A program made the translations under genes and the position numbers. Of a DNA stretch of 21,911 nucleotides, positions 1 to 7,911 are shown piece after piece (the first letter of the stretch is position 1; every line of letters starts with the position of its first letter). A model generated the notes under the pieces. The model saw only the letters and a program-made list of their open reading frames with translations, made no database searches and was not told where the DNA came from. This DNA comes from Bacteroidales bacterium (lineage in GTDB: Bacteria > Bacteroidota > Bacteroidia > Bacteroidales > UBA932), in assembly GCA_016291185.1 (NCBI GenBank), contig JAEFAI010000035.1:1-21911 (forward strand), written 5' to 3'.

Positions 1-973
1 TATATAAGCGATCGGCCATGTCGGCGAAGAGGATCTTCAGGTTGACATTCCGACCGATCAGGGTCTGTGTCCGGTTCATCACCTCCAGCGCCTGGCGCGG
101 GAAGGTCTTGCGGCATTTGGCGGCCCACTGCCGGGCCTGCGGGGAAATCTCCCCGGCCCCCTCAATGCCCTGCTGTGCCAGGAACACCTGGCGGAAGCGA
201 TCGGAGGCAAAGGTACAAAAAGATTTCGCGACTTCGCGCGAAGGCAGCGCAGCAAGTTTCTCCGACACCTCGAGGGCGTCGAGCAGATTGCGGCCCAGCA
301 GCGCGGCCATCAACTCGTCCAGCAGCTGAGCATCGGCAAAATCCGGCCCGGCGGAAGCCCCGGCGGGACGAATGCGGATGCGTTGACAACGGGACGAAAT
401 CGTTGTCAGGACGCGCTCCATCTGGTGCGCAATGAGCAGGAACTGCGTCTGTGCGGGCGGTTCCTCAATCATCTTCAGCAGGCGGTTCGCCGCCTCGGCG
501 TTCAGGCGCTCCGGCAGGTAGATCACCACAGCGCGCCAGCCCCCTTCAAGGGCGCTCAGCGAGAGCTTTTCCAACAGACGGCGCGACTCGGCGACGGCAA
601 TCACCGCGTTCTTGCCCTCGATGCCCAGCGCCTCGGCGAGCTCCATCTCGCGGAAAGCAGGATGCTCGGCGACGAGCTTTCGGAAGGGTTCCATATACTG
701 CTCGGAGAGCACGCCGGCTGCCGTCGGAAAGACGAAATGCACGTCCGGATGGATCAGTTTCGCGATTTTTCCGCAGGACGGGCAGGCATCGCAGGAATCC
801 CCGGGGCGGGGGTCCTGGCAGAACAGGTATTGCAGGAAGGAGAGCGCAATCGGGAAGGCCCCGCCGCCGTCGTCCTCATGAAAGAGGATGGCGTGCGGGA
901 TGCGGCCGGAGTCAACCATACCGGTCAACGCCTGCTTCACATCTTCATTTCCCTGCAACTGCGCGAATGTCAT
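1..973 (-). CDS. holB: DNA polymerase III subunit delta' (3' end outside window)
   Basis: Clamp-loader subunit that helps load the sliding clamp on primed DNA in the cytoplasm. About 324 codons are open from the ATG at 973 to the window edge; the stop lies outside. The N-terminus reads MTFAQLQGNEDVKQAL. The nucleotide-binding loop is degenerate (LFHEDDGGGAFPIAL, no GK[ST]), as is normal for delta', which does not hydrolyse ATP. A four-cysteine zinc module follows (CQDPRPGDSCDACPSCGK, near residues 53-70). Then come RLNAEAANRLLKMIEEPP, matching the family's AANALLKxLEEPP, and the sensor-1 SRC motif in TTISSRCQRIR. The start codon overlaps the stop of the polyprenyl synthase gene as ATGA, so translation is probably coupled. 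Family membership is clear; the gene symbol is by family. Confidence 0.9.
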   Translation of the reverse strand, partial: MTFAQLQGNEDVKQALTGMVDSGRIPHAILFHEDDGGGAFPIALSFLQYLFCQDPRPGDSCDACPSCGKIAKLIHPDVHFVFPTAAGVLSEQYMEPFRKLVAEHPAFREMELAEALGIEGKNAVIAVAESRRLLEKLSLSALEGGWRAVVIYLPERLNAEAANRLLKMIEEPPAQTQFLLIAHQMERVLTTISSRCQRIRIRPAGASAGPDFADAQLLDELMAALLGRNLLDALEVSEKLAALPSREVAKSFCTFASDRFRQVFLAQQGIEGAGEISPQARQWAAKCRKTFPRQALEVMNRTQTLIGRNVNLKILFADMADRLY

Positions 974-1938
974 ACCTGCCTCCACTGGTTGTAGCGGGCG
1001 ATTTCGATCAGGGCTTCCTTGGCCGTGCCGTCGGAGAACGTGTCCAGCGCCCGCTCGGCACGTTCCACCCATTCTGAGAGTTTGCGGGCGGCCAGCTCGA
1101 TGCCGTCCCGCTCCCGAACGAAGGCGCTGACGGTCGCGCAATTCTCCGGATGCTCCGGGATCTCGCGTACCAGCTGTCGGATCCGCGCCTCGTCCGGCGA
1201 GCCGCTCAGGGCGGCCAGCAGCGGGAGCGTGATCTTCTGCTCCTTCAGGTCCACGCCGACAGGTTTGCCCAGGGCGTCCGTGCCGACGTAATCAAGGATG
1301 TCGTCCTTGATCTGGAAAGCGATGCCCAGGGCCGTGCCATAGGCCTTGGCCGCCTCCATCTGCTCGGGCGAAGCGTCGACGGAAAATGCCGCCGTCTCGG
1401 TCGAGGCACGGAAGAGCGAAGCCGTCTTGCAGAAGATGATGCGGAGATAATCCTCCTCCGTCGTGTCGCAGGAAGACGCCTTCTCCAGCTGGAGCATTTC
1501 GCCTTCCGCCAGGTCGGTCAACGTCTTGGCGAAAGAGGAGATGGCCACATCCCGGTGCGCCGTGCGGACCACCAGGTCCACCGCACGGGCCAGCCAGTAA
1601 TCCCCCACCAGCACGGCGGGGCCGGGGCCGAGCAGGGCGCTCAGCGTCGGGATCCCGCGCCGCTCGGAACTCTCGTCCGCCACGTCATCGTGGATGAGCG
1701 TGGCGTTGTGCAGCAGTTCCGCGGCCGCCGCATAGCAGATACTGTCCTCGGTCGGGCGCGAAATCGCATGCGCGATCAGCAGCCCCACCAACGGACGCAA
1801 CATCTTGCCGGCATGCGAAAGGATGCGCTCGTTGGTCTGCTCAAGCAGCGGGACGTCCGTGTGCAGGTGGCTCCGGATCAGGATCTTCACGCGATCCCAA
1901 TCGGCGCCCAGATATGCGAGGATCTCTTCTCTACTCAT
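970..1938 (-). CDS. ispB: Long-chain all-trans polyprenyl diphosphate synthase
   Basis: Condenses isopentenyl diphosphate units onto an allylic primer to make the long prenyl chain, probably for menaquinone. The protein has 322 residues, the usual family length. The first aspartate-rich motif is DDVAD at residues 84-88, followed by ERRG; the second is DDILD at 212-216, preceded by QIK. The substrate-binding GGKRLRP motif appears as AGKMLRP at 44-50, a mild variation. The stop overlaps the delta' start and the start overlaps the stop of the LOG gene, both as ATGA, so it is the middle of a tightly coupled set. Chain length (hepta-, octa- or longer) cannot be read with confidence, so the ispB symbol is by family only. 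Confidence 0.9.
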   Translation of the reverse strand: MSREEILAYLGADWDRVKILIRSHLHTDVPLLEQTNERILSHAGKMLRPLVGLLIAHAISRPTEDSICYAAAAELLHNATLIHDDVADESSERRGIPTLSALLGPGPAVLVGDYWLARAVDLVVRTAHRDVAISSFAKTLTDLAEGEMLQLEKASSCDTTEEDYLRIIFCKTASLFRASTETAAFSVDASPEQMEAAKAYGTALGIAFQIKDDILDYVGTDALGKPVGVDLKEQKITLPLLAALSGSPDEARIRQLVREIPEHPENCATVSAFVRERDGIELAARKLSEWVERAERALDTFSDGTAKEALIEIARYNQWRQV

Positions 1939-2465
1939 AACAAAACCTCGAATTCGGCGACCGTCTCCGGGAAGTGGGCCAGGGCGCGGGAATCCGCGTC
2001 CATCATGCCCCGCTCCACGTAGAGGTCGAGCTGCTGTTTGAACGGTTCATAGAATCCGTTCATATTGAAAAATACCACCTTGCCGGGATAGCGGCCCAGC
2101 TTCGCCAGGCAATAGGTCTCGGCAGCCTCGTCCAAGGTCCCGATTCCGCCCGGCAGGGCGATGGCGAGGGAGGTTCCTTCCCGCATCACATCCTTGCGCT
2201 CGGACATACGGTCCGTCCAGATGCACTCCGTCAGACGGGGATGCTCGAAGCCTTTCATGAAGCGGGGCAGCACGCCAATCACGCGTACGCCGTGCTCCAG
2301 AGCCTCGTCACAAACATGCCCCATCGTGCCGCGCCAGGATCCTCCCGAAACGATATCATATCCTGCCAAACAAGCTGCGCGGACAATTTGCCGCGCAGCT
2401 TGATTATAGGCCGGATCGATGTCGGAACTGGAAGAGCAATAGATAACTGCCCGTTTGTCCGACAT
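1935..2465 (-). CDS. LOG / TIGR00730-family nucleotide 5'-monophosphate phosphoribohydrolase
   Basis: Predicted cytoplasmic Rossmann-fold enzyme of the Lonely Guy family. Characterised members remove ribose 5-phosphate from cytokinin nucleotides or from AMP-like substrates. The protein has 176 residues, typical of the family. The signature PGGxGTxxE is intact (PGGIGTLDE, residues 105-113), and MSERKD near 87-92 matches the conserved arginine-lysine segment. The usual glycine-rich GGGxxGLMG segment is altered to GGSWRGTMG (41-49). The gene lies 6 bases after the outer-membrane protein gene and overlaps the polyprenyl synthase start by ATGA. The true bacterial substrate is unknown here; the old label 'lysine decarboxylase' for this family should not be used. 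Confidence 0.88.
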   Translation of the reverse strand: MSDKRAVIYCSSSSDIDPAYNQAARQIVRAACLAGYDIVSGGSWRGTMGHVCDEALEHGVRVIGVLPRFMKGFEHPRLTECIWTDRMSERKDVMREGTSLAIALPGGIGTLDEAAETYCLAKLGRYPGKVVFFNMNGFYEPFKQQLDLYVERGMMDADSRALAHFPETVAEFEVLL

Positions 2466-2471
2466 AACTGA

Positions 2472-3083
2472 CTAGAAGAGAAGAGCGACGGAAGCGACGA
2501 TGCCGTTGGCCGCCTTGTTGGAGACAGCATCAACCATGGGGTTCAAACCAGCCTCGTTCACATTACCCAGGTTCCAGAAGTAACGGGCGGACACCTGGAC
2601 GTGCTTGATCAGCTCGATACCGGCACCGACACCGACACCGTACTCCAGCTTGTTCTTTACCGCGCCCCAGTCGACGTCAATCTTGTTGCCGTTGGTGCTG
2701 GTAGTGGAGTTGGTGATCGCATAGCCGATGAACGGCTCGGCGATCGCGTAGATACGGGCCACACCGAGGTTCAGGCCAGCCTGAATCTGAACAGGAAGCT
2801 CGAGGTAACCGTTCTTGTAGTCAAAAGAGCTGATGTCACCGACAGCCTTGAACTCGCCAATTTTGGCGCCCTTCACGTTGTAGATGAGGGACGGCTGGAT
2901 GGCGATGATCCCGAGATCAAGCTTGTAGGTCAGACCGACATGATACTGGGTAATGTTCTGCACATCGGAGATGGCATCGTCGATAGTAGCCTTGGAGGAA
3001 GTGATGCCCGCCACGACACCGAGCTGGGCATGCGCGCTTACTGCGACGAGCAGGGAAGCGACGATTACAATAAGTTTTTTCAT
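2472..3083 (-). CDS. Small outer-membrane beta-barrel protein
   Basis: A 203-residue predicted outer-membrane beta-barrel of the porin-like family common in Bacteroidota. It has a clear signal peptide (MKKLIVIVASLLVAVSAHAQ) with likely cleavage after AHA at residue 19. The mature part shows alternating hydrophobic strands separated by turns rich in N, G and D, and the chain ends in a phenylalanine (VASVALLF), the usual barrel-assembly signal. No catalytic motif is visible, so the function (structural, adhesin or small pore) is unknown. It sits 28 bases after trxA and 6 bases before the LOG gene. I see no TAnnTTTG box in the 28-base gap, so transcription from the trxA promoter is likely. Confidence 0.8.
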   Translation of the reverse strand: MKKLIVIVASLLVAVSAHAQLGVVAGITSSKATIDDAISDVQNITQYHVGLTYKLDLGIIAIQPSLIYNVKGAKIGEFKAVGDISSFDYKNGYLELPVQIQAGLNLGVARIYAIAEPFIGYAITNSTTSTNGNKIDVDWGAVKNKLEYGVGVGAGIELIKHVQVSARYFWNLGNVNEAGLNPMVDAVSNKAANGIVASVALLF

Positions 3084-3111
3084 TTTAGTAAAAATGATGG
3101 TTGAATGGTTA

Positions 3112-3426
3112 TTACATCAGTTTCTGCAGGCGGTCGATGATCTCCTGCTTGGGGACGACGCCCACGGTGCGGTCCGCCAGCTGCCCGTCCTTGAAGTAGA
3201 GCAGGGTCGGGATGTTGCGGATGCCGTACTGCATGGCGATGTCCTCGCAGTCGTCCACGTTGCACTTGGCCACGACGGCCTTGTCGCCGAGCTCGGCGGC
3301 CACTTCGTCAACGGTCGGGGAAAGGATGCGGCAGGGGCCGCACCAAGTAGCCCAGAAGTCAATCAGGACTGGCTGCTTGGAAGCGAGTATCTCGCTGATA
3401 TTGTTCGGATTGATAACAGTTTCCAT
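3112..3426 (-). CDS. trxA: Thioredoxin
   Basis: Small cytoplasmic dithiol reductant that reduces protein disulfides. The protein has 104 residues, the classical thioredoxin length. The active site is WCGPC at residues 28-32, within LIDFWATWCGPCRILSP. The conserved cis-proline segment is also present (RNIPTLLYFKDGQ). There is no signal peptide, which favours a cytoplasmic thioredoxin over a periplasmic thiol protein. It is the first gene of a probable five-gene transcript running through the outer-membrane protein, LOG, polyprenyl synthase and delta' genes. A TATCTTTG promoter box and a strong leader stem-loop lie upstream (separate entries). Confidence 0.95.
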   Translation of the reverse strand: METVINPNNISEILASKQPVLIDFWATWCGPCRILSPTVDEVAAELGDKAVVAKCNVDDCEDIAMQYGIRNIPTLLYFKDGQLADRTVGVVPKQEIIDRLQKLM

Positions 3427-3449
3427 ATGAGTTAGAAAATCAGTTTTAG

Positions 3450-3473
3450 CTTGCGGATAATAGTATCCACAAG
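3450..3473 (-). promoter_or_regulatory. Leader stem-loop / inverted repeat upstream of trxA
   Basis: On the minus strand two 10-base arms, CTTGTGGATA and TATCCGCAAG, flank a 4-base CTAT loop. Nine of ten pairs are Watson-Crick and one is T-G. It starts about 3 bases after the TATCTTTG box, so it would form at or near the 5' end of the trxA message. It could stabilise the mRNA, act as an operator, or help end readthrough from the efflux operon. No clean U-tract follows, which argues against a strong terminator. Confidence 0.55.
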
Positions 3474-3475
3474 TG

Positions 3476-3505
3476 CAAAGATAATAAATTAATAGAAAGT
3501 TTCAA
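3476..3505 (-). promoter_or_regulatory. Bacteroidota-type promoter for trxA operon
   Basis: The minus strand carries TATCTTTG at 3483-3476, a perfect match to the TAnnTTTG -7 element. TTGAA at 3505-3501 is a plausible -33 element, 19 bases upstream. The promoter overlaps the last codons of the PG0541-type gene. Start-site prediction is inference. Confidence 0.7.
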
Positions 3506-3782
3506 TATTCCACACGAAGGCCCGGAGCCCCAGATCCGGGGCTTCCTTGTCCTTGGCCCCCAGCGCTTCGAGCAGCGGCGCGACCTTCTCGTCCGCCATC
3601 ATCACGAGCAGCGCGTGGTTCAGTTCCGGCCACGCATGGCTGCCGAAACGGGGGAAGCCGTTGAAGTCTCCTTTGCCTTCCACGCCCTCCCAGCGGGTGA
3701 ATCCCCGCTGGCCGTGGGCGGCAAGAATCTCTACGATTTCTTCGTTATATGCCTGATTGTAGGCGATGAACATAGCTTTCAT
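3489..3782 (-). CDS. PG0541-family transporter-associated protein
   Basis: A 97-residue soluble protein with no signal peptide or membrane segment. It begins MKAMFIAYNQAYNEEIVEIL and contains RGFTRWEGVEGKGDFNG and SHAWPELNHALLVMM. This matches the small protein that follows RND pumps in Bacteroidota, named after P. gingivalis PG0541. The pattern (N-terminal strand, helix, glycine-rich loop, strand) resembles PII-like small regulators, which is inference. Its start overlaps the stop of the pump gene as ATGA, so the amount made is probably tied to the pump. It is the last gene of the efflux operon. Its biochemical role is not known; a ligand- or nucleotide-sensing partner of the pump is one possibility. 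Confidence 0.82.
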   Translation of the reverse strand: MKAMFIAYNQAYNEEIVEILAAHGQRGFTRWEGVEGKGDFNGFPRFGSHAWPELNHALLVMMADEKVAPLLEALGAKDKEAPDLGLRAFVWNIETFY

Positions 3783-6700
3783 TGACGATTCCTCCTTCTT
3801 TCAAGTCTTCTTTCCATGCGATTGGTAAACGAGCAGTACACCGTCGGGATGAGCACGAGGGTGATGAGCGTAGAGACGGTCAGACCCCAGCACACCGTAA
3901 CGCCCAGGCCTTGCCACATCTCGGAACCCTCGCCCGTGCCGATGGCCATCGGGAGCATACCGAGCACGGTGGTCAGGGTGGTCATGAGGATCGGGCGCAG
4001 ACGGCTCTTGGCCGCCGTCGTGGACGCGTCGCGAATATTCATGCCGCGCTCGCGGCAGAGGATCGTGTAGTCAATTAGCACGATACCATTCTTCACCACG
4101 ATGCCGATCAGGATGATGACGCCGATGATGGACATCATACCCAGGGCCATGCCCGTGATGCGCAGGCCGAGCAGCACGCCCACCAGGGCGAACGGCACGC
4201 TGAACATGATGACGAACGGGCCCATCAGGTTCTCGAACTGCGAAGCCATCACCATATAGACGAGCAGGATCATCAGGAGAATCAGCACAGCCATCTGGCC
4301 GAACATTTCCTGCTGGTCCTCGTAGTCGCCCGCGATGACCGTCGAGACCTCGGACGGGATCACCATGCCGTCAAGGACCTTCTCACAGCTCTCCACGGCA
4401 TCGCTCAGGGCGGCGCCCTTCGCGACGATACCGCGGACGGTAATCATACGCGAACGGTCCTTGCGCTCGATGGTCGGCGGCACGAGGCCTTCGACCACGG
4501 TGCCGAGCTCCTTCATCCGGACGGTGGCGCCCGTCGGGGTCGAGACCACGACGTTCTCCATGTCCTCGACGCTGGAGCGGAATTCCGGCGCATAACGCAC
4601 GCGGATGTTGTATTCCTCACCGTCCTCGCGGTACAGCGAAGCCACCGTGCCACTCATCGCCGCGCTGAACGCGGAGGCCGCGGTGGTGGAATTCAGCCCG
4701 TGCAGGGCCAGTTTGGTGCGGTCGAAGTCCATCCGGAGCTCCGGGGTATATTCATCGCGGCTGAGGGTCACCTGCGTGAAGGAACTCTCCTGCATCAAGC
4801 GGGCCTGCAGTTCCTGCGCGACGCGGTCGGTCTCGGTGAAGTCGAAGCCGTAAACCTCCACCTCAACGGAAGAGGCGCCCATACCCATACCCATGCCTTC
4901 GGTAACCATCGCACGACGGATTTCCGGATACTTCGCGCAGATGCCGCGCAGCACGTCGGAGATCTCGGCCGAGGAGCGCTTGCGCGTACTCGAGGTGCCG
5001 ATATTGAGGTTCAGCGAGATGATGTGCGTACCGTTGCTCTGCATGCTCGCGAAGGTGTTGTCGGTGTCGGCCTGGCCGAAGGTGGCGTTGAACACCTCGA
5101 TCTCCGGCACGGCAGCCGTGATGTCGGCGTAGAGGCGCTCATAGACGCCGCGCGTGACATCCTGCGCCGTACCCATCGGCAGGTTGATCGTGACGGTGAG
5201 GCGCTCGGAGTCGCCCCGCGGGAAGTACTCGGTCTTGAGGCCCGGAAGCAGCAGGACGAGGGAGGCGACGAACACGGCGGCGAAGCTCAGGATCACCACC
5301 TTGCGGCGCTTGGTCGCCCAATGGATGACGTGCGCGTAGCCACGGGAGATCTTGTCGATCGCCTTGTTGATCGGCACGAAAATAGCGTTGTAGGCCTTTC
5401 CGTGGCTGACCTCCTTCTTGAGCCAGCGGGAGCACAGCATCGGCACGAAGGTCAGGGCGGCGGTCGTGGAAACGATCATGATGATCGACACGATCCAGCC
5501 CAGCTGACGGAACATGATGCCGGCCATGCCGTTGATCATCGTCAGCGGCAGGAACACGCAGAGCATGGTCAGCGTGGAAGCGATAACGGAGATACCCACC
5601 TCGCCCGTGCCGTGCACGGCCGCCTCTTTCGGCTTCTCGCCGCGGGCGATGTGCGAAGATACGTTCTCCAACACCACGATGGCATCATCCACAACCATAC
5701 CGATGGCAATGGTGAGAGCGGACATCGAGATGATGTTGAGCGTATTGCCGGAGGCAAACAGGTACATCAGGGATGCCAGCAGGGCCAGCGGGATGGACAG
5801 CACGATGATGAAGGTGGACTTCCAGTTGCCCAGGAACACGAAGACCACGAGCATCACCACCAGGAAGGTGATGAGGATGGTCTCGATGAGGGTGCGGATG
5901 GTATTGATGATTTCGCGGGAGCCGTCCACGATGGTCGTAATCTTGATGTCGGCGGGCAGCGTTTTCTGGATTTCAGCCAGTTGCTTCTTGACACCCTTGA
6001 TGACGTTCACCGTGTTGGCGTCGCTCTGCTTCTGGATGATGATACGGGCGGAGCGCTCACCGTTGGTGTAGGACTCCTGCTCGCGCTCCTGCTCTCCGTC
6101 GAGCACCTTCGCCACGTCGCGCAGGTACACGACCCGGCCGTTCGACGCGCCGACCACGATGTCCAGCAGTTCGGACGGGTCGGTGAACTCCTTCTGCACG
6201 CGCAGGGTGTAGGTCTCGGAGCCGATGTCGATATTTCCCGAAGGGAGGTTGCGGTTCTCGGCCGAAATCACGCTCGCGATGCCGCTGAGGCTGAGGCCGT
6301 AGGCCTGCAGCTTGCTGGGGTCGCAATAGACCTGGATCTCACGACCGGGCGCGCCGCTCACGGACACCGTACCCACGCCGGAGACACGCGCCAGCGGGGT
6401 GGCCACCTTGTCGTCCAGAATCTTGTCCAGGCCGGAAAGGCTCTCGCTCGCCGTGGCGGAGAGCAGCATGATCGGCATATCGGAGGCGTTGAACTTGAAG
6501 ATGACGGGGTTCGACACCCCGTCCGGGAGCATGGAATTGACCATGTCCAACTTGTCTCGGACGCTGTTGGTCGCCGCCTCGATATCGACGCCGTAGTTAA
6601 AGGTCAGGGTCAGCAGGGAGATGTTCTCCTTGGATTGGGAAGTCATCTCCTTCAGGTCCTCGACGCCGTTCAGGGCGTTCTCCAGGACCTTGGTCAGGTT

Positions 6701-6883
6701 GGTCTCGATTTCCTGCGCATTGGCGCCTTGGTACGAAGCCATCACCATGATCGTATTGGAGTCAAACTCCGGGAGCAGGGCGATGGACGTCCGGCTCAGG
6801 GAGAAGACACCGAGGATCGCGAGGGCGATGAAAACCAGGGCCGTCGTGACAGGATGTTCGACCGCGGATCGGTAGATACTCAT
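3779..6883 (-). CDS. RND-family (AcrB/HAE1-like) inner-membrane efflux pump
   Basis: Proton-driven exporter of hydrophobic or amphiphilic compounds, the inner-membrane engine of a tripartite pump. The protein has 1034 residues, normal for the family. A transmembrane helix near residues 12-30 leads to a large periplasmic domain, then TM2-TM6, a second periplasmic domain, and the last helices. The proton-relay residues are present: two aspartates at 399-400 in GMVVDDAIVVLENV and a lysine at 931 in GIVVKNGIVLIDY. The C-terminus is arginine-rich and cytoplasmic. The start overlaps the fusion-protein stop as ATGA, and the stop overlaps the PG0541-type gene in the same way. Substrate cannot be predicted; the DD-K set argues for the hydrophobe/amphiphile class rather than heavy-metal pumps. 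Confidence 0.95.
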   Translation of the reverse strand: MSIYRSAVEHPVTTALVFIALAILGVFSLSRTSIALLPEFDSNTIMVMASYQGANAQEIETNLTKVLENALNGVEDLKEMTSQSKENISLLTLTFNYGVDIEAATNSVRDKLDMVNSMLPDGVSNPVIFKFNASDMPIMLLSATASESLSGLDKILDDKVATPLARVSGVGTVSVSGAPGREIQVYCDPSKLQAYGLSLSGIASVISAENRNLPSGNIDIGSETYTLRVQKEFTDPSELLDIVVGASNGRVVYLRDVAKVLDGEQEREQESYTNGERSARIIIQKQSDANTVNVIKGVKKQLAEIQKTLPADIKITTIVDGSREIINTIRTLIETILITFLVVMLVVFVFLGNWKSTFIIVLSIPLALLASLMYLFASGNTLNIISMSALTIAIGMVVDDAIVVLENVSSHIARGEKPKEAAVHGTGEVGISVIASTLTMLCVFLPLTMINGMAGIMFRQLGWIVSIIMIVSTTAALTFVPMLCSRWLKKEVSHGKAYNAIFVPINKAIDKISRGYAHVIHWATKRRKVVILSFAAVFVASLVLLLPGLKTEYFPRGDSERLTVTINLPMGTAQDVTRGVYERLYADITAAVPEIEVFNATFGQADTDNTFASMQSNGTHIISLNLNIGTSSTRKRSSAEISDVLRGICAKYPEIRRAMVTEGMGMGMGASSVEVEVYGFDFTETDRVAQELQARLMQESSFTQVTLSRDEYTPELRMDFDRTKLALHGLNSTTAASAFSAAMSGTVASLYREDGEEYNIRVRYAPEFRSSVEDMENVVVSTPTGATVRMKELGTVVEGLVPPTIERKDRSRMITVRGIVAKGAALSDAVESCEKVLDGMVIPSEVSTVIAGDYEDQQEMFGQMAVLILLMILLVYMVMASQFENLMGPFVIMFSVPFALVGVLLGLRITGMALGMMSIIGVIILIGIVVKNGIVLIDYTILCRERGMNIRDASTTAAKSRLRPILMTTLTTVLGMLPMAIGTGEGSEMWQGLGVTVCWGLTVSTLITLVLIPTVYCSFTNRMERRLERRRNRQ

Positions 6884-7911
6884 CGCTGGACCTCCACTTT
6901 ATCGCCGGACTTGAGGTTGGAGTGACCGCCGGTCAGCACCAGCTCGCCCTCCTGCAGGCCGGAAAGAATCTCATAGCGGGTCCCGAAATGGCGGCCGACC
7001 TCCACCGTCTTCACGGAAACGGTGTTGTCGTTATTCAGCACGAAGACGGTCCGCTGGCCGGAGCCCTGAAGCTTCATCACGGCCACATCCGGCACGACGA
7101 TGCTCTCGACGGCACCGAAGTCCACGGACACGCGGGCGTACATGCCCGGGCGGAGTTCGCGTTTCTCGTTGGCCACGCGCACTTCCGCGCTGAACGTATG
7201 GGAAGCGGGATCGATGGTCGGATAGAGGCGCACAATGGTGCCCGTGTAGGTCCGGCCCGGCAGGGCATCGGCCGTCAGGGTCACCTTGTCGCCGCGCTTC
7301 ACGCGGGTGTAGTCGGCTTCGGAGATGGGAACCAGGAGCTTCACCGGCGTAATCTGCTGCACGGTGTAGATGGGCTGGCTCATGGAATAGAGGTCGCCGC
7401 GGTCGTAGTTGCGGGCGGACACCACGCCGCTCACGGGAGCGCGCAGGATGGTGTTCTCCAGCAGGTTCTCGTAGCTGCTCTTGGACACTTTGAAGGCGAG
7501 TTCGAGCGACTCATAGTCGGACTGGGACACGCCGCCCTCCGCGAGAAGTTGCTTCACGCGGGCGAGCTCAGTCTCGTCGTTCTTGAGCCGCAGGGCAGCC
7601 TGGTCGAGCTGCACGCGGTCCATCTCGGCGAGGATCTGGCCGGCGGACACGAAGTCGCCGACCTCGACATTCAGTTTCTGGATGCGTCCGCTGCTCAGCG
7701 GAGCAATGTTGTTGATGACATTGGCCTGGACGGTCGCGGAATACACCGCGTCGCGGGCCACCTGCTCCCGGACGGCACCCGTCACGGAAACGACCGGCGT
7801 AGCGTTCATGGCGGCCATCGGGTCCATGGCCGGCGCACCGGACTGCTGCTGGCCGCAAGCGGCGCTCACAAGCGCGCACAGGGCCATACCTATCTTGGAT
7901 ACTTTATTCAT
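6880..7911 (-). CDS. RND efflux periplasmic adaptor (membrane fusion lipoprotein)
   Basis: Adaptor that links the RND pump to the TolC channel in the periplasm. The protein has 343 residues. It starts with a lipoprotein signal (MNKVSKIGMALCALVSAAC) with the lipidated cysteine at residue 19. Next comes the first half of a barrel-sandwich (biotinyl-lipoyl-like) domain (APLSSGRIQKLNVEVGDFV), a short coiled-coil hairpin rich in E, Q and L (about 105-150), the second half (APVSGVVSARNYDRGDLY), and beta-barrel and membrane-proximal domains. Its start lies inside the end of the TolC gene (8-base overlap) and its stop overlaps the pump start. Dependence on Lgt, encoded nearby on the other strand, follows from the lipobox. 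Confidence 0.93.
   Translation of the reverse strand: MNKVSKIGMALCALVSAACGQQQSGAPAMDPMAAMNATPVVSVTGAVREQVARDAVYSATVQANVINNIAPLSSGRIQKLNVEVGDFVSAGQILAEMDRVQLDQAALRLKNDETELARVKQLLAEGGVSQSDYESLELAFKVSKSSYENLLENTILRAPVSGVVSARNYDRGDLYSMSQPIYTVQQITPVKLLVPISEADYTRVKRGDKVTLTADALPGRTYTGTIVRLYPTIDPASHTFSAEVRVANEKRELRPGMYARVSVDFGAVESIVVPDVAVMKLQGSGQRTVFVLNNDNTVSVKTVEVGRHFGTRYEILSGLQEGELVLTGGHSNLKSGDKVEVQR

Noticed and set aside
1..973. Several overlapping short open frames on both strands
   Set aside because: They are shadows; the real gene is the minus-strand delta' frame that runs off the window edge.
6890..6895. GGAGGT 6 bases before the RND pump ATG
   Set aside because: It could act as a Shine-Dalgarno site, but it encodes the Val-Glu-Val end of the adaptor protein and this phylum seldom relies on such sites, so it is not listed as a feature.
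4700..6925. 741-codon plus-strand open frame over the RND pump gene
   Set aside because: Antisense shadow with H/D/R/G-rich composition; the minus strand has all RND motifs.
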